Part shown: in pieces, positions 24,342-32,641 of the stretch
Layout of the letters: each line of letters begins with the position of its first letter
Numbering within the stretch: the first letter of the stretch is position 1
Origin: CAJLIR01 sp964408085
GTDB taxonomy: Bacteria; Bacillota_I; Bacilli_A; RF39; UBA660
Direction of reading: 5' to 3'
DNA length: 64,000 bases
Assembly: GCA_964408085.1 (NCBI GenBank)
Contig: CAYOYB010000008.1
Coordinates: 1 to 64,000 of the forward strand
The notes under the pieces: model-generated
The model's input: the letters and a program-made list of their open reading frames with translations, nothing else
Told to the model about the DNA's origin: nothing
Database searches by the model: none
Made by a program: the position numbers and the translations under genes

Positions 24342-26972
24342 ATGACAAAATATGTTTATTCTTTTGATGAAGGAAATAAAGATATGCGTGAATTACTTGG
24401 TGGTAAGGGAGCAAATTTAGCAGAAATGACTAACATAGGTTTACCTGTACCAAGTGGTTTTACAGTTACAACTGAAGCTTGTAATAAGTATTATGCTGAT
24501 AATCAAGTTTTAAGTGAAGAAGTAAAAAATGAAGTATTTGAACAAATTAATAAATTAGAAATTAAAACTGGTAAAAAATTTGGTGATTTAAATAATCCAT
24601 TATTAGTATCAGTAAGAAGTGGTGCACCAGCTAGTATGCCAGGAATGATGGACACTGTTTTAAATTTAGGAATTAATGATGAAGTAGCTAAAAGCTTTGC
24701 AAATATAACTAATAATAAACGTTTTGTATATGATTCATATCGTCGTTTTATTCAAATGTTTGCTGATGTCGTTAAAGGCTATTCAAAATCTTCTTTTGAA
24801 AGAGTTTTAGATAATATTAAAGCTTCAAAAGGTATTTCATCAGATATTGATTTAAATGAAAATGATATGTACTTTATTACGGAAGAATTTAAAAAAATAT
24901 ATAAAGAATTAGATGGTAGTGATTTTCCACAAGATCCAAAATTACAATTAGTTGAAGCTATTACTGCTGTTTTTCGTTCATGGAATAATGAAAGAGCTAT
25001 TGTTTATAGAGAGATGAATGGTATTCCTTCTTCTTGGGGAACAGCTGTTAATGTGCAAGAAATGGTTTATGGTAATAGTGGAGAAAATTCGGGAACTGGT
25101 GTTGCATTTACAAGAAACCCTGCTAATGGTGAAAACAAATTATTTGGAGAATACTTAATTAATGCACAAGGTGAAGATGTCGTAGCTGGTATTAGAACTC
25201 CAAAATCAATTTCAACTTTACGTGAAATTATGCCTAATATTTATAGTGAATTTGAAAATATAGCTAAAAGATTAGAAAATCATTATAAAGATATGCAAGA
25301 TATGGAGTTTACTATTGAAAATGGGAAACTATTTATGTTGCAAACAAGAAATGGAAAAAGAACAGCTGATGCAGCTATTAAAATTGCTGTTGATATGGTA
25401 AATGAAGGATTATTAACAAAAGAGGAGGCTTTACTTAAAGTAGAGCCAAATCAATTAGATCAATTATTGCATCCTAAATTTGATGTAGAGGCTTTAGAAT
25501 CTGCAAAGGTTATAGCTAAAGGTTTAGCAGCTTCTCCTGGAGCAGGAACTGGTAAAATTTATTTTAATTCATTAGATTGTGAAAATGCTAAAGCTAGAGG
25601 TGAAGCGACTTTATTAGTTAGGTTAGAAACTTCACCAGAAGATATTAAAGGTATGACATCTTCGAATGGTATTTTAACAATACGTGGTGGAATGACATCA
25701 CATGCAGCTGTTGTAGCTCGTGGAATGGGTAAATGTTGTGTTAGTGGTTGTAGTGATTTAGTTATTGATGAAGAGAAAAAAACACTTACAACACCAGATG
25801 GGCTTGTCTTTAAAGAAGGAGATTATTTATCACTTGATGGGGCTACTGGTTATGTTTATGGCGAACAAGTTAAAAATGTTGCACCTGATATTAGTGGCGA
25901 CTTTGAAACATTTATGTCTTGGGCTGATAGCATTAGAACATTAAAGGTTAGAGCTAATGCTGATACACCACAAGATGCTTTGATGGCAAAAAAATTTGGT
26001 GCTGAAGGAATTGGATTATGTCGAACAGAACACATGTTTTTTGACAAGGATAGAATTTTTAACTTTAGACGTATGATTGCTGCTGAAAATCTAGAACAAA
26101 GAGAAGAAGCTTTATCAAAAATTTTACCTTATCAACGTGATGATTTTGAAAAATTATTTGAAGTTATGAGTGGTAATCCTGTTATTATTCGTTATTTAGA
26201 TCCACCATTACATGAATTTTTACCACATACTGATGAAGAAATTTTAGAATTAGCTAAAAGTTTGGGAACAACTTTTGATAGTTTAAAAGATCGCGTCAAT
26301 TCCTTAAGAGAATTTAATCCAATGATGGGTCATCGTGGTTGTAGATTATCAGTAACATATCCTGAAATTACTAAAATGCAAACACAAGCTGTTATTGAAG
26401 CAGCTATAAATGTCATGAAAAAAGGTATTAAAGTAGTACCAGAAATTATGATTCCATTAATTGGTGATACCAACGAACTAAAATATGTTAAAAATATTGT
26501 TGTTAAAACTGCTGATGAAATAATAGCTAAAAACAATGTTGATTTAAAATATATGGTTGGAACAATGATAGAGGTTCCAAGAGCTATTATCATTGCTGAT
26601 AAATTAGCTGTTGATGCTGAATTCTTTAGTTTTGGAACAAATGATCTAACACAACTTACTTATGGATTTTCTAGAGATGATGCTGGTAAATACCTAAAAG
26701 ATTATTATAATAAAGGTATTTTTGAAAATGATCCATTTTCTAAAATCGATGAAGAAGGAGTAGGACTATTTGTTCGTGTAGCAATTAATAAATCAAGAAG
26801 AGTACGACCAAATATTGATTTAGGCATTTGTGGAGAACATGGTGGTGAACCAAATAGTGTTGAATTTTGTCATCGCATTGGTTTAAATTATGTGTCTTGT
26901 TCACCATATAGAATTCCAATTGCTCGTCTAGCAGCAGCTCAAGCTGCCATACGCGAAAAGGAGAACAAATAG
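24342..26972 (+). CDS. ppdK: Pyruvate, phosphate dikinase
   Basis: An 876-residue enzyme interconverting pyruvate+ATP+Pi and PEP+AMP+PPi, a glycolytic enzyme of many anaerobes. The ATP-grasp domain (1-350) includes LGGKGANLAEM and RSGAPASMPGMMDT; the phosphohistidine is H454 in GGMTSHAAVVARGMG; the TIM-barrel domain has the catalytic C830 in GICGEHGGEP and GTNDLTQLTYG. Length is standard. AGGAGG precedes the start; an extended -10 lies just upstream. Confidence 0.98.
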   Translation: MTKYVYSFDEGNKDMRELLGGKGANLAEMTNIGLPVPSGFTVTTEACNKYYADNQVLSEEVKNEVFEQINKLEIKTGKKFGDLNNPLLVSVRSGAPASMPGMMDTVLNLGINDEVAKSFANITNNKRFVYDSYRRFIQMFADVVKGYSKSSFERVLDNIKASKGISSDIDLNENDMYFITEEFKKIYKELDGSDFPQDPKLQLVEAITAVFRSWNNERAIVYREMNGIPSSWGTAVNVQEMVYGNSGENSGTGVAFTRNPANGENKLFGEYLINAQGEDVVAGIRTPKSISTLREIMPNIYSEFENIAKRLENHYKDMQDMEFTIENGKLFMLQTRNGKRTADAAIKIAVDMVNEGLLTKEEALLKVEPNQLDQLLHPKFDVEALESAKVIAKGLAASPGAGTGKIYFNSLDCENAKARGEATLLVRLETSPEDIKGMTSSNGILTIRGGMTSHAAVVARGMGKCCVSGCSDLVIDEEKKTLTTPDGLVFKEGDYLSLDGATGYVYGEQVKNVAPDISGDFETFMSWADSIRTLKVRANADTPQDALMAKKFGAEGIGLCRTEHMFFDKDRIFNFRRMIAAENLEQREEALSKILPYQRDDFEKLFEVMSGNPVIIRYLDPPLHEFLPHTDEEILELAKSLGTTFDSLKDRVNSLREFNPMMGHRGCRLSVTYPEITKMQTQAVIEAAINVMKKGIKVVPEIMIPLIGDTNELKYVKNIVVKTADEIIAKNNVDLKYMVGTMIEVPRAIIIADKLAVDAEFFSFGTNDLTQLTYGFSRDDAGKYLKDYYNKGIFENDPFSKIDEEGVGLFVRVAINKSRRVRPNIDLGICGEHGGEPNSVEFCHRIGLNYVSCSPYRIPIARLAAAQAAIREKENK

Positions 26973-27098
26973 TCCGCAGTAGCGAACCAATTTAAATCCT
27001 TATAATTATTGAAAATAATGACATAAAGATATGTTTAGAAATTGATTTAATGATAAGTTAAAAATTCATATAAAAATAGATATTTGTGTTTAAAGTTA

Positions 27099-27128
27099 GA
27101 CTAAGATTTCAAAATCTTGGTCTTTTTT
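27099..27128 (+). terminator. Terminator hairpin
   Basis: A 10-bp stem (27099-27108 with 27113-27122, one G-T pair) and T6. Confidence 0.8.
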
Positions 27129-27159
27129 GCTGGAAAATAATGATTTCTGCGACATAAAA

Positions 27160-27182
27160 AAGGAGGCAAAAAAATGCGATAA
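27160..27182 (+). promoter_or_regulatory. Minimal start-stop ORF with strong binding site
   Basis: AAGGAGG is followed by ATG-CGA-TAA. Ribosomes would load and terminate after Met-Arg, a pattern used in leader peptides that control downstream folding. Confidence 0.4.
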
Positions 27183-27218
27183 TTAGTACAATTATAATTT
27201 TAAAAACTGTTGTGATTA

Positions 27219-27250
27219 GGTTAAGATAATTATGTCTTAGCCATTTTTTT
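27219..27250 (+). terminator. Attenuator-like terminator before the XRE/ParB genes
   Basis: An 8-bp stem (27219-27226 with 27235-27242) and T7, about 25 bp before the start codon of the XRE gene and downstream of the start-stop ORF. Confidence 0.6.
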
Positions 27251-27274
27251 ATTAAAAAGAAAAGGAGGATGTAA

Positions 27275-27754
27275 ATGAGATTTTATGAATTAGAAAATTT
27301 ATCACAGGGAGCAAGAATTGCTTTCGTAAGACAGTTTAGAGGGTTCACACAAGATGAAGTTTCAGAAAAATTAGGATTGACTGGAGAAAGTAAAAGAAGA
27401 ACTATGGCAAGATATGAAAGAGGTGATAGAAATCCAAAAGAAGATAGGCTTTTAGAAATAGCAAACATTTTAAATGTAAATGTTAATTGTATTAAAGAAT
27501 ATAAATTCAACAATACAGAGGATATTATTTACCAAGTGTTATGGTTAGAAGAATTATGCCCAAAAATAACAATTGATTTTGGTATTTCAGAACATTTTCA
27601 TAATGATAGAGATAATTTAATTCTAAAGTTTATGGAAGAATGGAATTATATGAGAAATTTAAGAAAAACGCATGAAATAACTTATGAAAAATATCTTGAA
27701 TGGAAATTGAATTATAAAGTGAAAGAAGGAGAAGAACATGAAAGAAATTGTTAA
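27275..27754 (+). CDS. XRE regulator of integrative-element type
   Basis: A 159-residue protein. Residues 10-70 form a helix-turn-helix (ARIAFVRQFRGFTQDEVSEKLGL, TMARYERGDRNPKEDRLLEIANIL); the rest (80-155) is helical. Such regulators with a following ParB gene are common in conjugative and integrative elements of Firmicutes. GGAGG precedes the start; the ParB gene overlaps by 17 bp. No relaxase or integrase follows, so this may be a remnant of a larger element. Confidence 0.82.
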   Translation: MRFYELENLSQGARIAFVRQFRGFTQDEVSEKLGLTGESKRRTMARYERGDRNPKEDRLLEIANILNVNVNCIKEYKFNNTEDIIYQVLWLEELCPKITIDFGISEHFHNDRDNLILKFMEEWNYMRNLRKTHEITYEKYLEWKLNYKVKEGEEHERNC

Positions 27755-28614
27755 GATAAATTTAAGAAAGATAGATTCATTTAAAGATCATCCTTTTAAG
27801 GTAGAAAATAATGAATCATTAAAGGAATTAAGAAATAGCATAAAAGAAAATGGATTATTAAATCCGTTAATCGTTAGGAAAAAGGAAAATGGAAGATTCG
27901 AAATGATATCTGGTCATAGAAGGAAGTTAGCTTTAGAATTAAATGGTATAATGGAAGCTGATTGTTATATAGAAGAACTAAATGATGATGAAGCAACCAT
28001 TTATATGGTAGATTCCAATATATACAGAAATAAAATATTACCATCAGAAAAAGCTTTTGCGTATAAAATGAAATTAGACGCAATTAAGCACCAAGGTAAA
28101 AAAAGCCACTTCTACACAAGTTGTGCAGAAGTTAACATCTGTTGAAGTAATTGCTAAAGTAGGAGGAGAATCAAGAGAACAAGTAAGAAGATACATTAGA
28201 TTGACTCGTTTAATACCAGAATTATTAAAGATAGTGGATGATACAGTGATATATGATAAAAGAAATATATTAACTTTAGGAATCACTACAGCTGTTGAAT
28301 TGTCTTATTTAACGAAAGAAGAACAAAAGTTAGTTTATTTTACAATAAATTATGAAGAGATTACTCCTAGTTATGCTCAAGCAATAAAGATTAGAAAACT
28401 AAGTGAGAAGCATGAATTAACCTTTGATGTAATTGAAAAAATACTTGATGAGAAAAAAGGTAATCAAAATGATAGAATATCCTTCAATAAAGAAAAGATA
28501 GAATTTATGTTACCAAAAGAATTATTAAAGAGAGACAAAAGGTATATAGAACAATATATAATAAAGGCAATAGAAAATTACAATGAGTCAAAAATTAGAA
28601 ATAATAGTGACTAA
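27738..28614 (+). pseudogene. ParB/Spo0J-family protein, frameshifted
   Basis: Two overlapping frames together make one ParB of about 291 residues. The first (27738-28145) has the ParB N-terminal nuclease-like domain: FEMISGHRRKLAL (box II GxRR/GHRR), and ATIYMVDSNIYR. It runs into an unrelated tail after residue 118. The second frame (to 28614) continues with the helix-turn-helix (VQKLTSVEVIAKVGGESREQVRRYIRL) and the C-terminal helices. Removing one A from the A7 tract at 28098-28104 joins them exactly (KK-ATSTQVVQKLTSVEV). This is a recent indel, a sequencing error or, less likely, slippage. Confidence 0.85.
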
Positions 28615-28653
28615 AATATGTATTGGATATGAAAAAAAATTCTTTTAGGTATT

Positions 28654-28680
28654 TTGGATATTACAAAAATTTGGTATAAT
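28654..28680 (+). promoter_or_regulatory. Promoter of the Pycsar-like operon
   Basis: A TATAAT at 28675-28680, 30 bp before the first cyclase start, with a TTGGAT at suboptimal spacing (15 bp). The operon therefore has its own promoter after the broken ParB gene. Confidence 0.5.
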
Positions 28681-28709
28681 ATAATGCAAATAATTTGTAG
28701 GAGGAAAAT

Positions 28710-30056
28710 ATGAGTTTTACAAAAAAAGACTTTGAAAATCTAGATAAAAGAATCCAATCTATTAGTAGTACCGATGTCCAAAAGATAGTGAATGACGAGG
28801 GAATTCCAGCTACAAATAAATTAGAAGATAATAACAAGGTTTATGAATCAAATGCTACTATTTTATTTATTGATATTAGAAAGTCAACTTTATTAACTGA
28901 TTTGAGTAAGCCACAATCTATGGTAAAAATATATCGATCTTTCATGAGAACTTGTGTTGAGTGTGTTAGAAAAAATAAAGGTGTTACTAGACAGTTTTTG
29001 GGTGACAGAATTATGGGTGTATTTATAGATGAAAGGGATTCAGAAGGAAATTTAATTAATTCTAGTAAAGAAAATGCTTTAAATTGTGCAAGAACGATGC
29101 TGACATGTATAGATTTTAGTTTAAATAAACATTTAAAATCAAATGTTAATGGAAAAATGATAGAATGTGGCATTGGAATTGATACAGGTAAAATATTGGT
29201 TACTAAAGTTGGTATGTATGGTTTAGAGGATGATGAAGAAAAAAATAATGAAACAGATTGTGTTTATGTTGGTAAAGTAACTAATTATGCTAGTAAATAT
29301 TCAGATATTGCAAAAGGTGGAGAAATTTTGATTTCAGAAAGTGTATATAACGATATAAATTCTACGCATAAAGACAAGTTTAAAAAGACAATTAATGTTA
29401 GAAACGGCAGGTGTTATATTGGATATTCAACATTTAATTATTATTTGGACTTTGGTGATGAATTAGGAAGTATAGTTAAGCCAGACAATTCCTTACTTTC
29501 TAGTAGCGAAAATGATGAGCAATTATCACAAATAGTTGATAAACTAGATAATAAATATAAGGAATTAATGAAGTTAGAAAAAGAAATGTCTGTACAAAAA
29601 GATAGATTAGATAAAGAAAAGGAACTATGTAATTCTAAATATTCTGAATTGGAAGACACATTTTATAATTATTTAGAAAAAGCTTTATGTGATACTGATT
29701 ATATAAAAAAAATGGGGTATGAATTTTGGGAAAAGTGTATTAACAACTATTATATTTTTGGAAAGAAGTTGGGTAAAACAGAGGAAAAATCCAAATTAAG
29801 TGTAGTTTACTATTTAATAGAAGTTTATAATACCTTAAATTTATATGAAAAAGCTTTCAGTCTAATGATTTTGATGATTAACCATTCATCATGGGTATTA
29901 TTAAGAAAAGAAACTATAAAATGGGCTAAAGAACATAATGAATTGCATAAATTATCATTTGAGCTAGACTGGAAAATAGATCATTGTAATGAGACAGAGA
30001 AGTCAGATTGGAAAAAGTATAGGGAGGATTTGGAAAAATATGAAAAAGAAATTTGA
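28710..30056 (+). CDS. Class III nucleotide cyclase with coiled-coil and helical tail (PycC-like)
   Basis: A 448-residue cytosolic protein. Residues 45-245 are a class III cyclase domain: ILFIDIRKST with metal-binding D55, QFLGDRIMGVF with the second metal Asp D99, and VGKVTNYASKYS with the transition-state Asn N192. All three core residues are present, so it should be active. Residues 266-315 form a coiled coil, and 320-448 are helical (TPR-like), which is unusual for a PycC. It overlaps the PycTM-like effector gene by 17 bp. In Pycsar defence, phage-triggered cyclases make cCMP or cUMP; base specificity cannot be read here. An adenylate cyclase is the alternative, but the effector context argues for Pycsar. 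Confidence 0.8.
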   Translation: MSFTKKDFENLDKRIQSISSTDVQKIVNDEGIPATNKLEDNNKVYESNATILFIDIRKSTLLTDLSKPQSMVKIYRSFMRTCVECVRKNKGVTRQFLGDRIMGVFIDERDSEGNLINSSKENALNCARTMLTCIDFSLNKHLKSNVNGKMIECGIGIDTGKILVTKVGMYGLEDDEEKNNETDCVYVGKVTNYASKYSDIAKGGEILISESVYNDINSTHKDKFKKTINVRNGRCYIGYSTFNYYLDFGDELGSIVKPDNSLLSSSENDEQLSQIVDKLDNKYKELMKLEKEMSVQKDRLDKEKELCNSKYSELEDTFYNYLEKALCDTDYIKKMGYEFWEKCINNYYIFGKKLGKTEEKSKLSVVYYLIEVYNTLNLYEKAFSLMILMINHSSWVLLRKETIKWAKEHNELHKLSFELDWKIDHCNETEKSDWKKYREDLEKYEKEI

Positions 30057-30603
30057 TGTAAAAAATAAGTGCAATAAGGATGATATTTATAAAAATTTAG
30101 AAAATATAAATAGCTGGATTAATAATTCTGATACCAAGGCTTCTATTGTATTAGGATTAAATGGTGTAATACTATCAATAATTTTTACAAATGATATATT
30201 CATTTTTAAATATATTGATATATTTAAAAATGTTTTTAAAAATATAAATTTTAGTGATATTCTGTATATAAGCTTTACAATTAGTGCCATAGCAATCCTA
30301 ATATTTGGATTATACAAATTAATAAAAGTATTAATGCCTACATTAAAAATTAGTTTAAATAGTTCTAAATCATCACATACTTATTTTGGTGAAATTGCTA
30401 ATTTTGATAGTTGTTCAGAATTTATAGCCTCCCTGAATGAGTTGAGTGAAGAAGATGTTATAGACGATTTGCTAAGTCAAGTATATATTAATTCGGTAAT
30501 ATGTAATAATAAATTTACAAATTTTAAAATAGGTTTAAAGTATTCCTTAATTGGGTTTGGAATAATTGTTTTATTATTTATTTTAGGACTTTTAGTGTAT
30601 TGA
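30040..30603 (+). CDS. PycTM-like Pycsar effector, membrane protein
   Basis: A 187-residue membrane protein. Residues 15-50 contain the hallmark start WINNSDTKASIVLGLNGVILSII, in which a DxKAS motif leads into the first membrane helix; further helices are at about 73-98 and 165-186; HTYFGEI (113-119) and a soluble stretch with SEEDVIDDLLSQVY lie between. This is the order seen in Pycsar TM effectors, which damage the membrane when bound to a cyclic pyrimidine. AGGGAGG sets the start at ATG 30040, inside the cyclase gene, so translation is coupled. The next cyclase starts 17 bp after its stop. Confidence 0.8.
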   Translation: MKKKFDVKNKCNKDDIYKNLENINSWINNSDTKASIVLGLNGVILSIIFTNDIFIFKYIDIFKNVFKNINFSDILYISFTISAIAILIFGLYKLIKVLMPTLKISLNSSKSSHTYFGEIANFDSCSEFIASLNELSEEDVIDDLLSQVYINSVICNNKFTNFKIGLKYSLIGFGIIVLLFILGLLVY

Positions 30604-30620
30604 TTTATGGAGGATTTTTT

Positions 30621-31349
30621 ATGAGTTATGATTATATAGAAGGAAAAGATAGAATAAAAAAAATCTTAGAAAATAATGCTACAATTCAAAAAAAGGAAAT
30701 ACCTAACGATGATACTGATTTTACCTATGATAATGGTATTAAATGTTGGATTGGTTCAATTTTCGTTGATATCGTTGGATCGAAGAATATAATTGAAAAT
30801 AAAGAAGATATAGTCGTTGCAAAAGTTTTAAGATCTTTCACATCTGAAGTAATTAGTATTTTAAATACTAGCGATAATATGCGCCAGATTGGTATTAGAG
30901 GGGATTGTGTGTATGGAGTGTTTTCATGTTCAAAACAAAAAGATACATATGAATTAGCAGATCTTACCTTTTACATTAATACATTAATAAAGATGCTTAA
31001 TAAACTTTTTACAAAGTACAAATATCCTAATATCAAAGTGGGCATAGGAATGTCTATTGGAGAAGATTTAGTTATTAAGGCTGGTAGAAAAGGAACAGGT
31101 ATAAACGATAGAATATGGATTGGTAAAGCTGTAGTCGAAGCTTGCGTATTGGCTGATAAAGCAGGTAGAAATGGTAAGAGTCCAATTGGGTTTAGTTCTT
31201 TAGCTTATACGAATTTTATTGAATTGCTCGAAAAAGAAAAAAGTGAGTGTAGAAATTGGTTTACAAAATATTATGAAGATGGCAAATATGAATATTATGG
31301 GGATGTCATAAAATCAAGTTTTAATAAATGGATAGAAGATAATATATAG
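30621..31349 (+). CDS. Second class III nucleotide cyclase, minimal (PycC-like)
   Basis: A 242-residue single-domain cyclase. GSIFVDIVGSK gives the first metal Asp D50, IRGDCVYGVF the second, D95, and KVGIGMSIGEDLV plus IWIGKAVVEACVLADKAG the C-terminal part. At the site matching N192 of the first cyclase the best alignment gives V172, so the transition-state Asn appears missing or displaced. It may need a partner, act as a regulatory subunit or use another residue. GGAGG precedes ATG 30621. It closes the operon cyclase-effector-cyclase. Confidence 0.75.
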   Translation: MSYDYIEGKDRIKKILENNATIQKKEIPNDDTDFTYDNGIKCWIGSIFVDIVGSKNIIENKEDIVVAKVLRSFTSEVISILNTSDNMRQIGIRGDCVYGVFSCSKQKDTYELADLTFYINTLIKMLNKLFTKYKYPNIKVGIGMSIGEDLVIKAGRKGTGINDRIWIGKAVVEACVLADKAGRNGKSPIGFSSLAYTNFIELLEKEKSECRNWFTKYYEDGKYEYYGDVIKSSFNKWIEDNI

Positions 31350-31623
31350 AATATAGAAATATTAAAAATTTTGTATCGCAATTAGTTTTAACAATTAATT
31401 GAAAAAGACTTAATAGAAATCTAGTTATTTTGATGATATAATTATAATGCAATTTATTAAGTTATTTAATATTTGATATTTTATAAAATTATTTCTCTTA
31501 TTCATCCCAAATGAGATAGTAGTACAAGCCGCTATCAAAAATGGAAGGAACTTATAATAGCCAATAATACTTAGGATTGTCGTGCTAATACCTAATTATT
31601 TGTTAAGCATAATATAAGATTAG

Positions 31624-31674
31624 AGACTAAATCTGAATATATAATCACATATATTCATTGATTTAGTCTTTTGT
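31624..31674 (+). terminator. Long-stem terminator
   Basis: An approximately 18-bp interrupted stem (31624-31642 with 31649-31669) followed by T-rich sequence. It probably ends the Pycsar-like operon transcript. Confidence 0.75.
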
Positions 31675-31719
31675 TATGTTATAATAGTATGAAGTTATTT
31701 AGCTTGAGAGGGAAAATAT

Positions 31720-31812
31720 ATGGAGTTGATTATACTTATAATTGTAGGAGTTGTTTTTCTTTATTTAAACCAAGTGGAGGTAATACTAAATCAAAAAGCA
31801 AAGATTGTTTAA
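31720..31812 (+). CDS. Possible 30-residue membrane peptide
   Basis: ATG 31720 follows AGAGGG at 7-bp spacing and encodes a Leu/Ile/Val-rich segment (MELIILIIVGVVFLYL) and a short tail. Another frame overlapping it continues with FKPSGGNTKSKSKD and a polar tail to 31859, so a frameshift may have split a small anchored protein. Weak evidence. Confidence 0.3.
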   Translation: MELIILIIVGVVFLYLNQVEVILNQKAKIV

Positions 31813-31987
31813 GTAATTATGAAAAATATGATATGTTTAGTAAATTCAATAAAAAATAAATTGATGAAGACATTAAAATAATAGAAAAATCTAATTTATA
31901 GAAGGATAAAAACACTATATATCTATTATTCATAATAATTGTGATTTTATCTCATATAATTAATAAATTTTTAAAGGAGTTGAAATT

Positions 31988-32389
31988 ATGAATTATTTTT
32001 TTGAACCAGTAAATTTAAAACAATGGAATATGTTTGAAAAAGTAAAAAAAGCTGGCCATATTGAACCTTTTTTAGCTACTAAAGAAATGAATATTGGCGA
32101 TATTATAATACTTCATGTGGGAAATCAAGATAAAAACAAACAATCAGGAGTTTATGCATGGGGAGTTATTACAGATGCTCCATACATATTAAAAGAACAT
32201 CCACAGGATTATTGTAATAATAAACTTTCTGTAAATGTCAAAATAAAATATATTAGTTATGATAAACCAATAATAATTACATCAGAACACAAAATATTTA
32301 AACAATATAGAACTGTTCACAAATTAGATGAGGAAACTGTTTGTACATTAGAAAAATTAATTGGGAAATTTTTTTTGAGCTGTGAATAA
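31988..32389 (+). CDS. EVE/PUA-like domain protein
   Basis: A 133-residue protein. MNYFFEPVNLKQWN, a GDIIILHVGNQ strand and SGVYAWGVITDAPY match the EVE type of PUA-like fold, which binds modified bases; the C-terminus is shortened. EVE proteins are enriched in defence and modification islands, in line with the cyclase operon upstream, but they also occur alone. AAAGGAG precedes the start. Confidence 0.6.
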   Translation: MNYFFEPVNLKQWNMFEKVKKAGHIEPFLATKEMNIGDIIILHVGNQDKNKQSGVYAWGVITDAPYILKEHPQDYCNNKLSVNVKIKYISYDKPIIITSEHKIFKQYRTVHKLDEETVCTLEKLIGKFFLSCE

Positions 32390-32520
32390 TTACAATTTGC
32401 GCGAATTTGTAGTAATGTTTATTTTATGAGGCATTCTTATAATTGATTTTTATAGACCAAAATAAAAGAAAATAAAAGAAAATAAATAATAAAGGTAACA
32501 AGTAATTAATAAAAAAATGT

Positions 32521-32558
32521 AGAAAAACTTAATTGCAAGACTGAGTTTTTCTTTTTTT
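32521..32558 (+). terminator. Terminator hairpin before the repeat protein
   Basis: A 9-bp stem (32521-32529 with 32544-32552) and T-run, about 130 bp after the EVE-like gene. Confidence 0.7.
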
Positions 32559-32586
32559 CACAAACTATTTAGCACAATTTCAATAT

Positions 32587-32615
32587 TTGACATATATTAA
32601 AGTATATGATATGAT
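32587..32615 (+). promoter_or_regulatory. Sigma-A type promoter
   Basis: TTGACA (32587-32592) and TATGAT (32610-32615), 17-bp spacer. Confidence 0.8.
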
Positions 32616-32641
32616 TCTATCGAGTGAAATGGAGAGATATT

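Larger units (their letters stand above)
26973..27274 (+). other. Non-coding region between ppdK and the XRE/ParB genes
   Basis: No gene of normal size. It holds two terminator hairpins (27099-27128 and 27219-27250) and, between them, a strong AAGGAGG site followed by a two-codon reading frame (ATG CGA TAA at 27174-27182). The first hairpin is too far from ppdK to be its immediate terminator. Confidence 0.6.
31350..31987 (+). other. Gap after the Pycsar-like operon
   Basis: No full gene. It contains a short decayed-looking frame at about 31475-31556 whose end reads FIPNEIVVQAAIKNGRNL before a stop, a strong terminator (31624-31674), a promoter-like TATAAT (31680-31685) and a possible 30-residue membrane peptide (31720-31812). 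The rest is AT-rich without visible structure. Confidence 0.5.

Noticed and set aside
28098..28104. Programmed ribosomal frameshift in ParB
   Set aside because: The needed shift is +1 while A-runs favour -1, there is no visible stimulatory structure, and the family is normally made without frameshifting. An indel or sequencing error is simpler.
27275..31349. A complete integrative or conjugative element around XRE-ParB and the Pycsar-like genes
   Set aside because: No relaxase, coupling protein, dedicated integrase or matching att repeats were found at the edges; only remnants are supported.
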